A program made the translations under genes and the position numbers. A stretch of DNA of 64,000 nucleotides from Copromyces sp. CBS 386.78 (Eukaryota > Ascomycota > Sordariomycetes > Sordariales > Sordariaceae): assembly GCA_030685235.1 (NCBI GenBank), contig MU839225.1, forward strand, positions 42,138 to 106,137, written 5' to 3'. The notes under the pieces are model-generated. The model made no database searches. It saw nothing but the letters and a program-made list of their open reading frames with translations, and had not been told where the DNA came from. Within the stretch, counting starts at the first letter, position 1; every line of letters starts with the position of its first letter. Below are positions 23,965 through 36,836 of the stretch, one piece after another.

Positions 23965-25850
23965 ATTCGCCAGAAAGGGAGGTACAGAGATCAAGTTCCA
24001 GCATGTCATCACCCAGTCCTCCTTCAGGAGCGATGTCATTTATTTTCACGACTACCAGAGGCAAACGATGTACAGCAATACTCAAAGCTGTCCAATCCAG
24101 CAGTGTACGAACGGCCACGGGCCACAATTCTCGGTTGCCGGCGACGACAACGACTTCGGCGACAGCGGTAGAAGCAACAACGACAGCGATAGGGGTGACA
24201 ACAAGGGGGGAAAATTCGCTACCAATCAACGCCAGTGCGAGCCCGCCTCCGCCGTTCGATGACCCTCCAGTGCCCATTTTAACGAGTACGCCGAGCACAT
24301 CGGCCACAACATCCATTATACCTACTAACACGAGCACCTCTTCGCCTTTGTTGGTGACATCATCACCGGGACCCGAAGAGGCTTCCACAGTCTCACTTCA
24401 CTGGGAGCAAGCATTGTGGAAGTAACAGCCTCAGAAATTTTCCCGGATGATGCGGTAGCAACGCCTTTTGCTAGCACAGCGACCAACCTTCAACCATCTT
24501 CGGACAACAATGCAGCACAGGCCACGGAAACCCCGAGTATTATACCGACTTTAAGCTCGGTTCCAAGTACCAACAGCAAAAGCGAAGCCGCGAAAGTGGC
24601 TGGAGGTGTGCTCAGCGGTCTTGTGGTTCTCAGTCTCATCGGGCTCCTTTTCTGGCTGTGGAGACGACGAAGATTGCAGAAGAGGAGGAGTACCCTTCTA
24701 ACTCCTCTAGGCACTAGTCCTAGGACAAACCCTGATGGGAATGAAAAGAAGCCTTACATCATCAGTCGACGTAGCATTGGGCCAACACCGGTGCTCGTGA
24801 AGGCAAAGGCCGCTTTGGGCTACAACTCGAAGAAAATTCGAGAACGCATCAGTCAGTCCTTTTCAGAAGGCAGCATCCGGATATTATCGCCTTCGAACCG
24901 ACAGCAATCTCAGGGACTCCTCGGCACGCACGGCCGTAACCCCTCGCTGTTTTTTACCAACAGCGTAAAGGGGACGGGGTTGGTGAAGGTGAGCATCTCG
25001 AACTGGTGGTCTCGAATAACATCCCATATGTACACCAGCAAACGGCACAATGACGAGGTTGTGCGAGACAGATATTCCGATACAGGAAACACCAGCGAAA
25101 GGCAGACCAGGCTCCAGTACCAACCCGACTTCCTCACGTTGATACGTATAGACGAAGATGATCTCGGCCGAGAAGTCCAAGGACAGCAACGTGTTAGTGG
25201 CAGCAGAGACAAACCTCCAACGACTCAACTACTGCACCCTGACGAAAGGAATAACCCCTTCAGAGACCCCAACACACTCAGCCATGTGTCAGCCATACCA
25301 GCACCCCTAGCAGCCGCCGGCGGTCCTTCCGACAATCCTTTCAGCGACCCTGTTCCTAGACCGCCAAACAGCAACCAGCGACCGCACCGACGACCACCGC
25401 CGCCGCCGTCAGTCACGGGGCCAGTCTATCAGCGGCAACACAGCCAAAATAAACCCATCTCGACAGCCCAGCACCCGCACCTACCGCGAAAGCATCAACT
25501 CCTTCACCACCCACCGGAATAAATTCCGCTCAGACCCATTTGACTTGGAGCGTCCTGAGCTCTTGTGTCATGGTGTTCCGCAAGTTATGGCAAGCCAAGG
25601 GACGGCAACGACAGGAGGGCCTAGACATCCACCTGGTGCACATACGCGCCAGGAGAGCCTGGGTGGTTCGTCGAGGTACTCTTACCCGAGCGGCGTTGTT
25701 AGTTTGGATGATGAGTAGAATGATCCGGGGCCGGATGTTGGTCCTGCTTCTGCTAGGAATGGGGGTAATGGAGCTTATGGGAGGGTGAGGGGTGGGAGTG
25801 TGAGTGTTGGACGGAGTGGAGGGCTAGGGTTCATGGGAAGGGCAATGTAA
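23965..25850 (+). pseudogene. Ser/Thr-rich single-pass membrane protein; frame unresolved, possibly broken
   Basis: The layout resembles fungal wall-stress or SKG6/MID2-like proteins: a Ser/Thr-rich ectodomain (24003-24285), one transmembrane helix with a basic stop-transfer (VAGGVLSGLVVLSLIGLLFW then RRRR, about 24595-24690), and a long cytoplasmic tail with NPFSDP and SDPFDLERPEL motifs. The coding signal changes frame twice. A phase-compatible intron at 24286-24380 (GTACGC, TACTAAC branch, GAAGAG end) can explain the first change. The second, near 25350-25412, needs either a weak GTTCCT...CAG intron or a one-base indel in a CCG-rich tract. A TAG at 25716-25718 then interrupts a frame that runs 43 more codons, starting NDPGPDVGP, to TAA at 25848. 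No signal-peptide exon was found. It could be an active gene with odd splicing or a decaying one. Confidence 0.5.
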
Positions 25851-26417
25851 GAGAGTGGCTGGTTAGCATAGGTAGTGGTGAATGCTAATGGGTATTGCTA
25901 TTATGACATGTATATGTATCCATCCTCCATTCACATAATTCTTTAATGGTTCAAAGTTAGTTGTCCCTGCGCAAAGGTCAAGTTGCCGGGCATTTAGGGC
26001 ATGTCCGCCGTACGAACGACAGGAGATACAGACGATGTTGGGTGACAGCTACTCGGGTAACACAAAAAGCCCATCCAGAAGCAGACTCGGTCTTCACGAT
26101 CACAGTCCAACGGCGGCCACTGCCATTGGTACTTATCACCAGCATCCCAACAAATAGTCTCCGGTGTAATTCAATCCGGAGCGTAGCTGCAAGAAGTATC
26201 CAATTGCCTTTCCAGACCGCTTGCATGCTTCACGTCACCCAGCTCGGCCAGAGCACTGCATTTTTGCCCTCGCCCATCGGCACCCTTTACTTTAACTCTC
26301 ATTCCTGTTTTGTTTCTTATCATCCGTTTTCTCTTTTCCAGCACCACCCTTGTAGGCGCTATTTCTTGCCTTCAGGTCCGTCCCAAACACCTCAGCCACC
26401 CATCCTTCAGCGACATT
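25851..26417. other. Intergenic, 3' ends converge
   Basis: This lies between the membrane-protein locus (+) and the small membrane protein (-). No gene was seen; it probably holds the two 3' UTRs. Confidence 0.5.
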
Positions 26418-26844
26418 CTAAGCCGCCTTTCTGAACGTTCCCGTCTTCTTTCTCTTCTTGTTCGCGTTCACCTCCTCCTCGCCCAGCTCCCACGCCTTGA
26501 CGAACCAGCTCTGCGTCCGGTCCAGGTACGTTTCGTCGCCGACGTCCTTGACTCCCACCCGTAAGCCGCCGTCTTTGGAAAAGGCGAGGTTCTTGCGCTC
26601 CATGCGCTGCGCCGTGTGGTCGCGGAATTGGAGGGCCGCCAGGTAGATGTGATAGACCACGAAACCGATACCGGCTACGACGACTAGTGTGAGGATGAGG
26701 GGGAGAATTTGGCTGTGGTTTTGGTTAGCTTTGTTGCCTTGAGTATCATCTTGTTGTCATCAATTTCTGTTGATGGCGGGGCCCGCGCAAAAGCGACGGG
26801 ATGCAAGGTATGATGTCATACCTGAAGGCTGATGAAGGTGCCAT
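26418..26844 (-). CDS. Small single-pass membrane protein, 105 residues
   Basis: There are two exons, 26822-26844 and 26418-26712, joined in phase 2 at GTATGA...CACAG, giving a protein starting MAPSSAFSQILPLILTLVVV. One strong transmembrane helix (about residues 10-32, ILPLILTLVVVAGIGFVVYH) follows a very short N-terminus. A charged region comes next, with segments such as GGLRVGVKDVGDETYLDRTQ and SWFVKAWELG, then a basic Lys/Arg tail. The helix-first architecture suggests a small ER or mitochondrial membrane protein. The sequence looks conserved, but I cannot assign a function. Confidence 0.78.
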
Positions 26845-28622
26845 TTTCGGACGAGTTCGGTTTTCAGAGTTCGGCGTTGCTGGCCGTTGTTGTCAAGTTT
26901 GACGCGGGAAAGTAAAGGACTATTCCAAGAAACTGTTGTCTTTTTGGTGAAGTTCGTCCTCGATGTTTCTCGTCGAGCGCAGGGAAATGAGGTTTGTAGT
27001 GTGAGGTGTGCAGTTTCCTACTGGGGAAATCGGCTGACATATAAGTTGCGACCGGGCCCGAAGATTTTGAGGTCTCCTTCAAAGGGTAGTAGGGGGAAAG
27101 ATATTTCGATGGATTGGTAGTTCGCGTCGAGTGTCACCAAGCTGATAGTAGGTAGGCTGTGAGTAAGATGTGTGTTTTGGGATAGGCCGAGTAGTCAGAC
27201 CAGCGGTACTCGGTGTACATGTATCCGTGGCGCGCAAAGCTAGGTGGGACGAAGATGAGGTAGTGGTGAGGACCGTAAAAAATGATTTAAGTACCTTCCC
27301 AAAAATCCTGAATCATACCTAAATACCACCTGCACTCTCCAACCCTAAAAGCGGCCGGGGATGGAAGGCAGCAGTGCAAACGGTTGGTTCAACCTAAGGC
27401 GGAATGCAATAGCGGGTAGAGCCGTATAAATAAGGTATGGTCCAACTTCTGGAAGGTGCTTCTCTCAAATATCAACTGTGTTCAGATTGCCGAGATTCAC
27501 TGGATTGCGATGTTCACATTTTCCCGTCTCACCCGTTCCTCCATCCACATGAATGGAAATGCTCGGCATGTTACTTGGGAGGGGAGTCTCGGATGGATGA
27601 CCAGTGATGTCTGGTGACGTGCGACTTAGTTGGGCGGGGAGTCTTGGTTTTCTGAAAACGCCGTACCTGTGGCGCCGTTTCTTGTCAATCAGCGGGACAC
27701 ACCCCTTACACCTGCCGCGTCTGCTTTGAGGGCGCAGTTGGCATGCCGAGACCTCTCTTGAGCAACAATTAACTTGGCGTTTGTGTGTTATCGCGAAACT
27801 TATCCATTCTCGAGTCGATCTACCCCTTCCGTCTCCTTCTCCTTCATGTTGGGTCCAGTTTCTGTTTTGATACTGGCTGATTGCGTATTGTGCCGCCCAA
27901 GCTCCCTCCCGTCGTGAGCTCAACCTGGCGTTGGTGGCATTAGTCTCCAGCTACGAATGTAGGAACAAACAACAGAATTCGCGGATTTGAGAACCCTGTT
28001 GGTAAGTAGTTGTCGACGCAAAACATGCGTGCTCTATCGAGGCAAGTTGTTTGTAAAGTTAGCTAATTAGAGAACTTGGCATCACGTGCTGCAGTGGATG
28101 GTGTTTCAACCCAGGTCTAAGTTTTTATCACACAACGCATTGTCCAACACCTCTATCCAAACCTGGAATTGAAGTGAGCCTCGAGGGTGCGGTGATACTT
28201 TGGTAAGGTAGGTACTTACGAACCATTACCCCCAGCTGTCTGGCCCCAGCCTGTGTGGACACTCCCGTTGGTACTCCGCCCTGAGCGAGGCAGCTAAGGC
28301 CAGTCTGGCTTCCTAGCTTCCTGCCCTCCTGATTGATAGGTCTGATAGGTAGAGGCAGGTAGCCCCTCGCCGCCCAGTGCCCCATGCTGTTCGTTGTCGT
28401 AAATCGAGAGCTGTCAACTTCCCTTCCAAGCGCGCCTCAAAAGCTCCCCGTCGCCAAACCTTCTCCACCGCCCGCCGCTTCGCATCACTCACGACTTGGC
28501 CCCTGACTCCTTTCGCCGTTTCTCTCGCCTGCCACAAGCGTCATCGATATATCCACCAAGAAGTCCCGGCCATTAATTTCTCCCGCGCCGTCAGAGAAAC
28601 CAAGCAGCGGACAATAAACACC
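26845..28622. promoter_or_regulatory. Divergent upstream region of the small membrane protein and sec24
   Basis: About 1.8 kb between outward-facing starts. A minus-strand frame of 152 codons at 27465-27923 has no recognisable domain and I do not accept it as a gene. The segment just upstream of 28623 is rich in C and T, as is common in leaders of well-expressed fungal genes. Confidence 0.45.
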
Positions 28623-31600
28623 ATGGCGGCTCCTCCTCCCAACGATGGCTATGGCCAGTACCCCCCTCAGCAGTACGGCGAGCAGCCCCAATACCCCGTC
28701 GATCCCGCCCAACAAGCATACGGTAGCCCGGCCTCTCCTCCGCCGCCAGCCGGCGCCCAGCACGGCGCGGACCATGGCAAGAAGAAGAAGAGAGCATACG
28801 CCGCCCAGGCTTTCGAGGTTGCCACAGGAGGCAATGCCGTAGTGGGCGGCCAGCCAGCAGCAGCAGCGCAATACGGCATCCCTCAGCCAGCAGCACCAGG
28901 ATTTGGTGGATATCCGGCACAAGATGTCCAACAACCGGCATACGGCGCTCCGACAACGCCGTATGGCGCGCCTCAGCCTGCTGTACCTGGAGTTGGAGGT
29001 TATCAGGCCCCCGATCCCTACTACGGCCAGGGTGCTGCTCCGGCCGCCGTTGGCCCTGCCCCCGGAGGTGTTGCCGGCATCACCGCCGGTATCCAGTCTA
29101 TGGGCTTTGGAGGACAGCCTCAGCAGCCTCAGCAACCCTCTGCCCAGGCGAGGGGTCCTGTGAACCAGCTTTATCCCACCGATCTACTCAACCAGCCCTT
29201 TAATGTCGCCGAACTCGAGCTGCCGCCTCCCCCCATTGTTCTTCCCCCTAATGTAAGCTCTTCGGGTTCGCAAGTTGGCCTATATGCCCATTGCTGACTT
29301 CCTGTTTCCAGTCTAGCGTTACCCCTTCCCCAGATGCCAACTGCGCGCCAAAGTATGTGCGATCCACGTTGAATGCCGTACCCACCACCCACTCGTTGCT
29401 CAAGAAGAGCAAGCTGCCCTTTGCGCTTGTTATTCAGCCATATGCAGCTCTTCATGACTTGGACGATCCGGTTCCTGTTGTGCAAGACCAAGTAATCTCC
29501 CGCTGCCGAAGATGTCGATCCTACATCAACCCATTCGTGACCTTCCTTGATCACGGTCACAGATGGCGTTGCAACATGTGCAACCTGACCAACGACGTCC
29601 CCCAGGCCTTCGATTGGGATGCGGCGGCCCAGAAGAGTGTGGATAGATGGCAACGACATGAGCTGAACCATGCGGTTGTTGAGTTCGTTGCGCCCCAGGA
29701 GTATATGGTCAGACCTCCTCAGCCTCTGGTCTACCTTTTCTTGTTTGATGTCAGCTACGCGGCTGTCTCCACGGGTCTTTTGGCCACCAGCGCAAGGACA
29801 ATTCTGGACAGCCTCGACAGGATACCGAATGCCGACCGCCGCACCCGCCTTGGATTCATCGCTGTGGATTCGAGTCTGCATTACTTCTCCGTTCCGAGAG
29901 ACACGGAGGAAAATGGCGAGACGAGCATGCTTGTGGTCAGCGATCTGGATGAGCCATTCCTCCCTGTTCCCGGGGAGTTGCTGGTTCCCCTCACCGAGTG
30001 CCGCCAGAACATCGAAAGTTTCCTCAACAAGTTGCCCGAGATGTTTGCGAACAACCAGAGCAACGGAAACTGCATGGGTTCGGCTCTCAGGGCTGGTCAC
30101 AAGCTTATTGCTCCCCTCGGTGGTAAGATCGTGGTGTTGAGCTCTTCTCTGCCTAACGTGGGTTATGGAAAGCTCGAGATGAGAGAAGACAAGAAACTTC
30201 TTGGCACGTCCAAGGAAAGTGGGCTCTTGCAGACTGCTAATTCCTTCTACAAGAGCTTCGCCGTCGAGTGCTCCAAGAACCAAGTGTCTATCGACATGTT
30301 CCTGTTCTCTTCTCAGTATCAAGATGTGGCCTCCTTGAGCAACCTTCCGCGGTACACTGGTGGTCAAACATGGTTCTACCCAGGTTGGAACGCCGCTAGG
30401 GCCGAGGACGCCGTCAAGTTTGCGTCCGAATTCAGCGACTACCTGTCGTCTGAGATTGGCCTCGAGGCTGTCCTCCGTGTTCGCGCTACTACTGGACTGC
30501 GGATGAGCACGTTCTACGGCAACTTCTTTAACCGAAGCTCGGACTTGTGCGCTTTCCCGGCTTTCCCCCGTGATCAGTGCTACGTCGTTGAGGTTGCCAT
30601 CGATGAGAACCTTACCAAAAACTTTGTGTGCTTGCAGACGGCGGTACTACACACCACCTGCAATGGCGAGCGTCGCATCCGTGTCATGACTCTGGCGCTG
30701 CCTACCACCACCAACCTCGCCGATGTATACGCCTCAGCCGATCAGTGCGCTATCGCTACCTACTTCAGTCACAAGGCGGTTGAAAAGGCCCTTGGTAACT
30801 CCCTGGATGCGGCAAGAGATCTGCCTCAGCAGAAGGTTACCGAGCTTCTGCAGACCTTCAGGAAGGAGCTGGGCGGAGGTAGTATGGGTGGCGGCCTTCA
30901 GTTCCCGTCTAATCTTCGTGGTCTGCCCGCCCTTTGCCTGGGTTTGACCAAGCATGTTGGTTTAAGGAAGTCGGCGCTTATTCCTTCGGATATTCGCTCT
31001 GCCGCCCTCTGCCAGCTCTCTACCCTTCCTCTGCCGCTGCTTATGCAGTACATCTACCCCAGGCTTTACTCGCTGCACGACATGCCTGACAATGCCGGTA
31101 TCCCCGACCCGGAGACGAGCCAGATTGTCCTCCCACCGCCTATGAACCTCTCCTCGGAGAGGTTCGCTCCGTTCGGGTTGTATCTTATCGACGACGGCCA
31201 AACGCAATTCCTCTGGGTTGGCCGTGACGCTGTGCCTCAACTTATTCTCGATGTATTCGGAGTGCAGGAACGCACTCAGGTCGCTGTTGGAAAGGGCACT
31301 TTGCCTGAGTTGGACAATGACTTCAACGAGCGTGTGAGGAACGTGATTGCCAAGAGCAGAGACCACAAGAGCAAGGGTGTTGGCAGCATCACTTTGCCTC
31401 ATCTGTACATTGTCAGGGAGGATGGTGAGCCAAGCCTTAAGCTGTGGGCTCAAACTCTCTTGGTGGAAGACCGGGCGGATCAGGGCATGAGCTTCCAACA
31501 GTGGATGGGCATGCTGAGGGAGAAGGTGAGTAACTAAAACCTTGGTTTGCATTGTTCTTGTTGCTGCTGCTTTTCTGTTTTACTGCCAATGGTTGGAAAG

Positions 31601-31645
31601 CGGATCTGGGGCGCTAACAGACTGTGCAAACAGGTTGTGCAGTGA
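28623..31645 (+). CDS. sec24: COPII coat protein SEC24
   Basis: SEC24 is the cargo-binding subunit of the COPII inner coat and works with SEC23 and SAR1 at ER exit sites. There are three exons, 28623-29252, 29312-31525 and 31634-31645, giving 951 residues. The last exon encodes only Val-Val-Gln and the stop. The N-terminal 200 residues are a disordered Pro/Gln/Gly/Tyr region. A C2-C2 zinc finger (CRRC and CNMC) near residues 290-315 is followed by the trunk, beta-barrel, helical and gelsolin-like domains. The segment [20 protein letters not shown] fits the gelsolin-like part. The ATG at 28623 was chosen because it begins the typical [16 protein letters not shown] start; the frame stays open upstream but without family features. 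This is the main SEC24 type and not clearly the LST1/SFB3 paralogue. Confidence 0.95.
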
Positions 31646-32051
31646 TCGCATTCACACCATCCTAGCGGGCGAGAAGGTATCTTCGATATTTATACGTGAC
31701 GGACCGTAAAGGGTTGCCGTTGGCAGGATTCAGGACATGCTTATCTTCAAATCCTTAAGCGGGTGTAAAGAAAAGAGACAGGGGTGCATGTGGCGGACAG
31801 ACGCAAAAGAAGCGGATTCGCATTACAAACTCAAATGTAATAGTCTAAGAATGGATTTTTATACAATCTATCTGGGACTATTCCCATTGTGACCGGTGAA
31901 CAAGTGTTATAACATTTAAGTACTAAACGATAGCGCAGGTGTGTGACACGCTTCAGAGTGCTTCATCAACAGCTTGGTGTGATGACTCTTTGAGGGTATG
32001 GGACCAAATGAAGTACTTGAACTAGTATTCAAATATCATGATATAGCAAAT
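31646..32051. other. 3' flank of sec24
   Basis: AT-rich spacer that includes the sec24 3' UTR and the upstream flank of the tRNA-Gln gene. No further gene was seen. Confidence 0.55.
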
Positions 32052-32145
32052 GGTTGTATAGTGTAGCGGTTATCACTCCGGATTCTGAGTCTCCAAAATT
32101 ATCAGAAACATTCCGGCAACCCCGGTTCGATTCCGGGTACGACCT
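32052..32145 (+). tRNA. tRNA-Gln (CUG) with intron
   Basis: The acceptor stem is GGTTGTA/TACGACC, the D arm is GTGT...TCAC, the anticodon stem is CCGGA/TCCGG and the T arm is CCCGG-TTCGATT-CCGGG. The loop reads T-T-C-T-G-A followed by a 22-nt intron after base 37, which gives anticodon CUG. The discriminator is T. Without the intron 72 nt remain. A short T-run downstream of the gene (near 32156) can serve as the RNA polymerase III terminator. Confidence 0.92.
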
Positions 32146-34496
32146 TTACTTTTGAATTTTTTTCGTATCCCCAAGTGTCATTTTTCGACCTGGTGAGATT
32201 TGTTCACTGCATACGTTTCTTTCTTTAGTTTGTCTTTCGCTAGCTTGCGCCTCTGTGTCAGTTTGCAATGGTAATGTTACTGTTTCACTAAGGTCACATA
32301 GCTCTCTTCGTATAGTACATACCTGTGTCCGCTAGCAGCCCCGCCCCCCACCATGAAGTCTGATAGATCGAATGCAGCAAAGCGCCTGTCTCGTTTTTGA
32401 TATTGTCCCACGATATGTCAGTCTCTTCAGATATCACCACCACCACCGACTTGTTATTGTCCCCGAACTGTGCACTCGCTTGACTTGAAAGTTGGGTGCC
32501 TGAGAGTCTGTAACCGCCCGGGCCTCTTGTGTGAAAGGAACGGGGAGACTTTAGACCTAAGCTCTCCCCAGGTCCCTGGCGCCTGGCTGCTGCACCCACT
32601 TTGATGGAGGGGCAGAGGACCAGGAGGACCTGAGGTGAGACACACGCCGAGAGCTCTCTTCTGTTTTGTCCATCAGGGTCGGGTTTGGTTGGCTAGCCCG
32701 GGCGCTTACTGGCAGTTGGTTGTAGACCTATGGTATTTGTCACCGCAACCAACATGTTCGGCATTGTTGATGAAGAAAAGGAGAAGAATAGGTATTGGGA
32801 ACAAATGAGTTGTCTGTACTGGTCCGTTCCCATATGATGAAGTAAGGGTTGCCTAGTATGGAGCGGATACATATACTATGTATACAGACCGTGGCGGGAT
32901 TATGCTGGTTTTGAGGGAATGAGACGGGTCCACTGAATGGGTACTTGGTTCTGGAAACACGATTTGGAGGTTCTCGACATATCCTCACAGGGCTGCAGGA
33001 GGTCGCATACATGCTGGCCTCGGCAGGCTGACGACTAGGAGAAGAAGAGGAGTGAAGATGAACCGAAAGGGTATCCAAAGGTTCAACCCATGCTGCAAAG
33101 TGATACCTCTCTCTACCTAGCGTACCGGCGTCCAGGCTGAGCCAGGCTCTAGACCTAGAGGCCATTGGCAAGACACATTAGCCGCCAAGGTGCTGATACC
33201 ATGATGCATTTCCATGTTCTTGTACGTGTATATGAAACCGTAGACTGGAGGGCACATCATCCCGCTCCTCGTGTTACTATAGTTGAGGCACGAGGAGCGA
33301 TATGATGTTGTAGGCCAGGGGCAGTCTCTACCACCTCAACCATACACCATACCTATCTATTTATGTGAACGGGAAGGAGGAAAAAGAAGAAGAAGGGGTA
33401 AATGGTTGTCCTCCTGGCCCAGCAGACCGTCAGCGAGTTGAACCCCGCTGGCGAAGGAGTCCCGGTCTCAGGTCCTTGATGCGTTTGACGATCTGAATGA
33501 GCCCCACCAACCATGACAACGTGGGCTGAGCTTCCGCTGGGGACTCCTTGTCGCACTTTGTTCTGGGGTCAATATTGCTCCAGAGGAGAAGCTGTGTGCA
33601 GTGTGAAGCGTCAAGTAGTTGGGGCCTCGACCCTCCTGTCATTTTCTCCTGTTTTGTTCCTCATCAGCTCGATAACTTCCCTTTGACCCATCCTTCGTAA
33701 GAGAGCTTCTCCTGTCTTCCTGCTCGGCCGATTGATACCCATTCCAATCACCAAAAGCACCCACGATATCGCCCTGGAAGCTTGAAGTGACTCTCCAAAG
33801 AGGTACGTGTAAGTGTCGACAAACGCCTATGTCTAGTTCTAGACTCGTCCCGCCAGGCCCGCTTTCACATTCTCGTGGTTCACTTGCAGGACAGAGAGCC
33901 CAAGTGGAAGTGCTCGACTGCGCACCACCTGATCGTCCATCTGATATCTTGCTTTCGGCTGAGTGGTTCTACTACCTACCTACCCATTCTACCCGCAACG
34001 TTCACAGTGCTGAAGGAGCCGGACCTTGGCCTTCCTTCTACCATGGCCCCTGGACACTGCCCGACATCCACTCAACTTCATCCCGGATCTGAGGTGCGCC
34101 GCTTGGCAGTCGAGGCTCGCGGAAGAGTGGAAGGAGCAGCCAGCAACGCAAGCCCAGTGGTTGCTCTGTTGCACTGCATTTATTCGTCCCATTTGATCTC
34201 TCATTAATTGGATGCCCTCACCTGCACCCTGACGGGAGTTGTGTGTCAACAGCTAATCATACCTAGCAAGCAGCTTTCTCAAGACAGCCTAGGTAGGTAC
34301 CTTAGAGCAGTCCGGTATAGGGTAGACCAAATTCGCGCCCAACCCCTCCGCCACCACTACCTTCGGGGCTACAACAACGCAACAACGCAGCCCGCACCAA
34401 CCGTCCGTTCAGGCCCCCGCATTTCCACGGGTTCCCATCACATCCCCTTGGCGACGGTCACTTACTTCCTTTACAACTTACACTCTTTCTACAACC

Positions 34497-34528
<32 letters not shown>

Positions 34529-34797
34529 CTCGGTGTTGGGCAATACCTTCTTGTTCTTCGATCGCTAGCATTGTCGTCGACGGCCCCTCGACTGCGTGAC
34601 TCGACTGGGATCTTGGACAACCCCACTCCGACAGACGAATCCCCTCATCCAGTAGCGCCCGTTGACTCGCGATCAACGCCTCCGCTGTCACACAACACAA
34701 ACATTTTCAACCCTTGAGCCGGCGATACGACCAAATCACTTGCTGTCCCCAAAACAGTCTTTGTCGCCCCTGAACAGCCCCCCAGGTACACGCCGAA
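32146..34797. promoter_or_regulatory. Long upstream region and probable 5' leader of the MAP kinase gene
   Basis: About 2.65 kb without a recognised protein. The segment just before the kinase start contains a CAA/ACA trinucleotide tract at about 34497-34529 and a 169-codon frame (34208-34717) that reads the tract as polyglutamine. Other upstream ATGs precede the kinase ATG. I interpret this part as transcribed leader with upstream ORFs. Confidence 0.5.
34497..34529 (+). repeat. CAA trinucleotide repeat in the kinase leader
   Basis: A run of about eleven CAA units, nearly perfect, located 270 bp upstream of the kinase start codon. Confidence 0.85.
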
Positions 34798-36072
<1,275 letters not shown>

Positions 36073-36836
36073 ACGTCTACTTCCAAATAAGCTGTGCGTA
36101 GATAGGAATGGGAGGAGTCGAGCAAGAGAAATTTAGTCGGATGCTTTGCGAGGAGAATGTTAGTCAGTGTCAGTTTACTGGGTCCTCTTATCGGGGCCGT
36201 GGGAGATATCAGGAAGCAGTGAGTGGGATATGCTTTTCCAACATTTGATGGCAAATGTTGAAGGGAAGGGGAGGTGTGCGGGCAATGCGGGCTAGATGAG
36301 CGCGTGGGAAGAGTCGATTGTTACGTTTCCTTTACGGTGTTGATACACTCTTATAGCTTGCTTAAACCGGATCCCGTTCCGTACTGTCTTGAATTTAAAA
36401 TCTAGATACTCCACTTGCCTGAGCTGGTGATCGAATGTCCTTTGTTGTCCTGTGGACCCGAGCTTGTCTGTTCAACATCTAGGAATCGAGTAGGGAGCTG
36501 TTGGGTTACGCAAGTGAGTGAAGGGTATATTATGTTTTGAAAACTGGCTAAATCACAAGATACTACTACAAGGCCTGTACCTGGTATGTATGTCTGTCCA
36601 GCTTTCCTTTTCCCTTTGCTTGGTCAACACCCAAACCCCACCAGAATAACGCCATACGCCACAACATTTCCATATCCATACCCAGTTTCCAGTTTACTGG
36701 CCCCAAAGACCTGTCACAAATGATACATAGTCCATCAATTCCCCCAAAGTCCAAGAGCCCAGCCTCCTCATCCCACTGTTGAATCAACAGTTGTGTTCCC
36801 AGCAAGTCAAATCAAGAAGAACTCAAATAGGTGTCA
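36073..36836. other. Convergent 3' intergenic region
   Basis: This lies between the stop codons of the MAP kinase (+) and the OXR1 gene (-). No gene or repeat was recognised. Confidence 0.55.

Noticed and set aside
27465..27923. A 152-codon minus-strand frame upstream of sec24
   Set aside because: No recognisable domain, no conserved-looking motif and no supporting splice sites; likely chance.
28485..30367. Long minus-strand frames of 216 and 398 codons opposite sec24
   Set aside because: Sec24 is unambiguous on the plus strand. The antisense frames reflect codon bias in the third position.
34208..34717. A 169-codon plus-strand frame with polyglutamine
   Set aside because: The glutamines come from the CAA tract. 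The rest is not protein-like and it sits where the MAP kinase leader should be, so I treat it as a leader upstream ORF.
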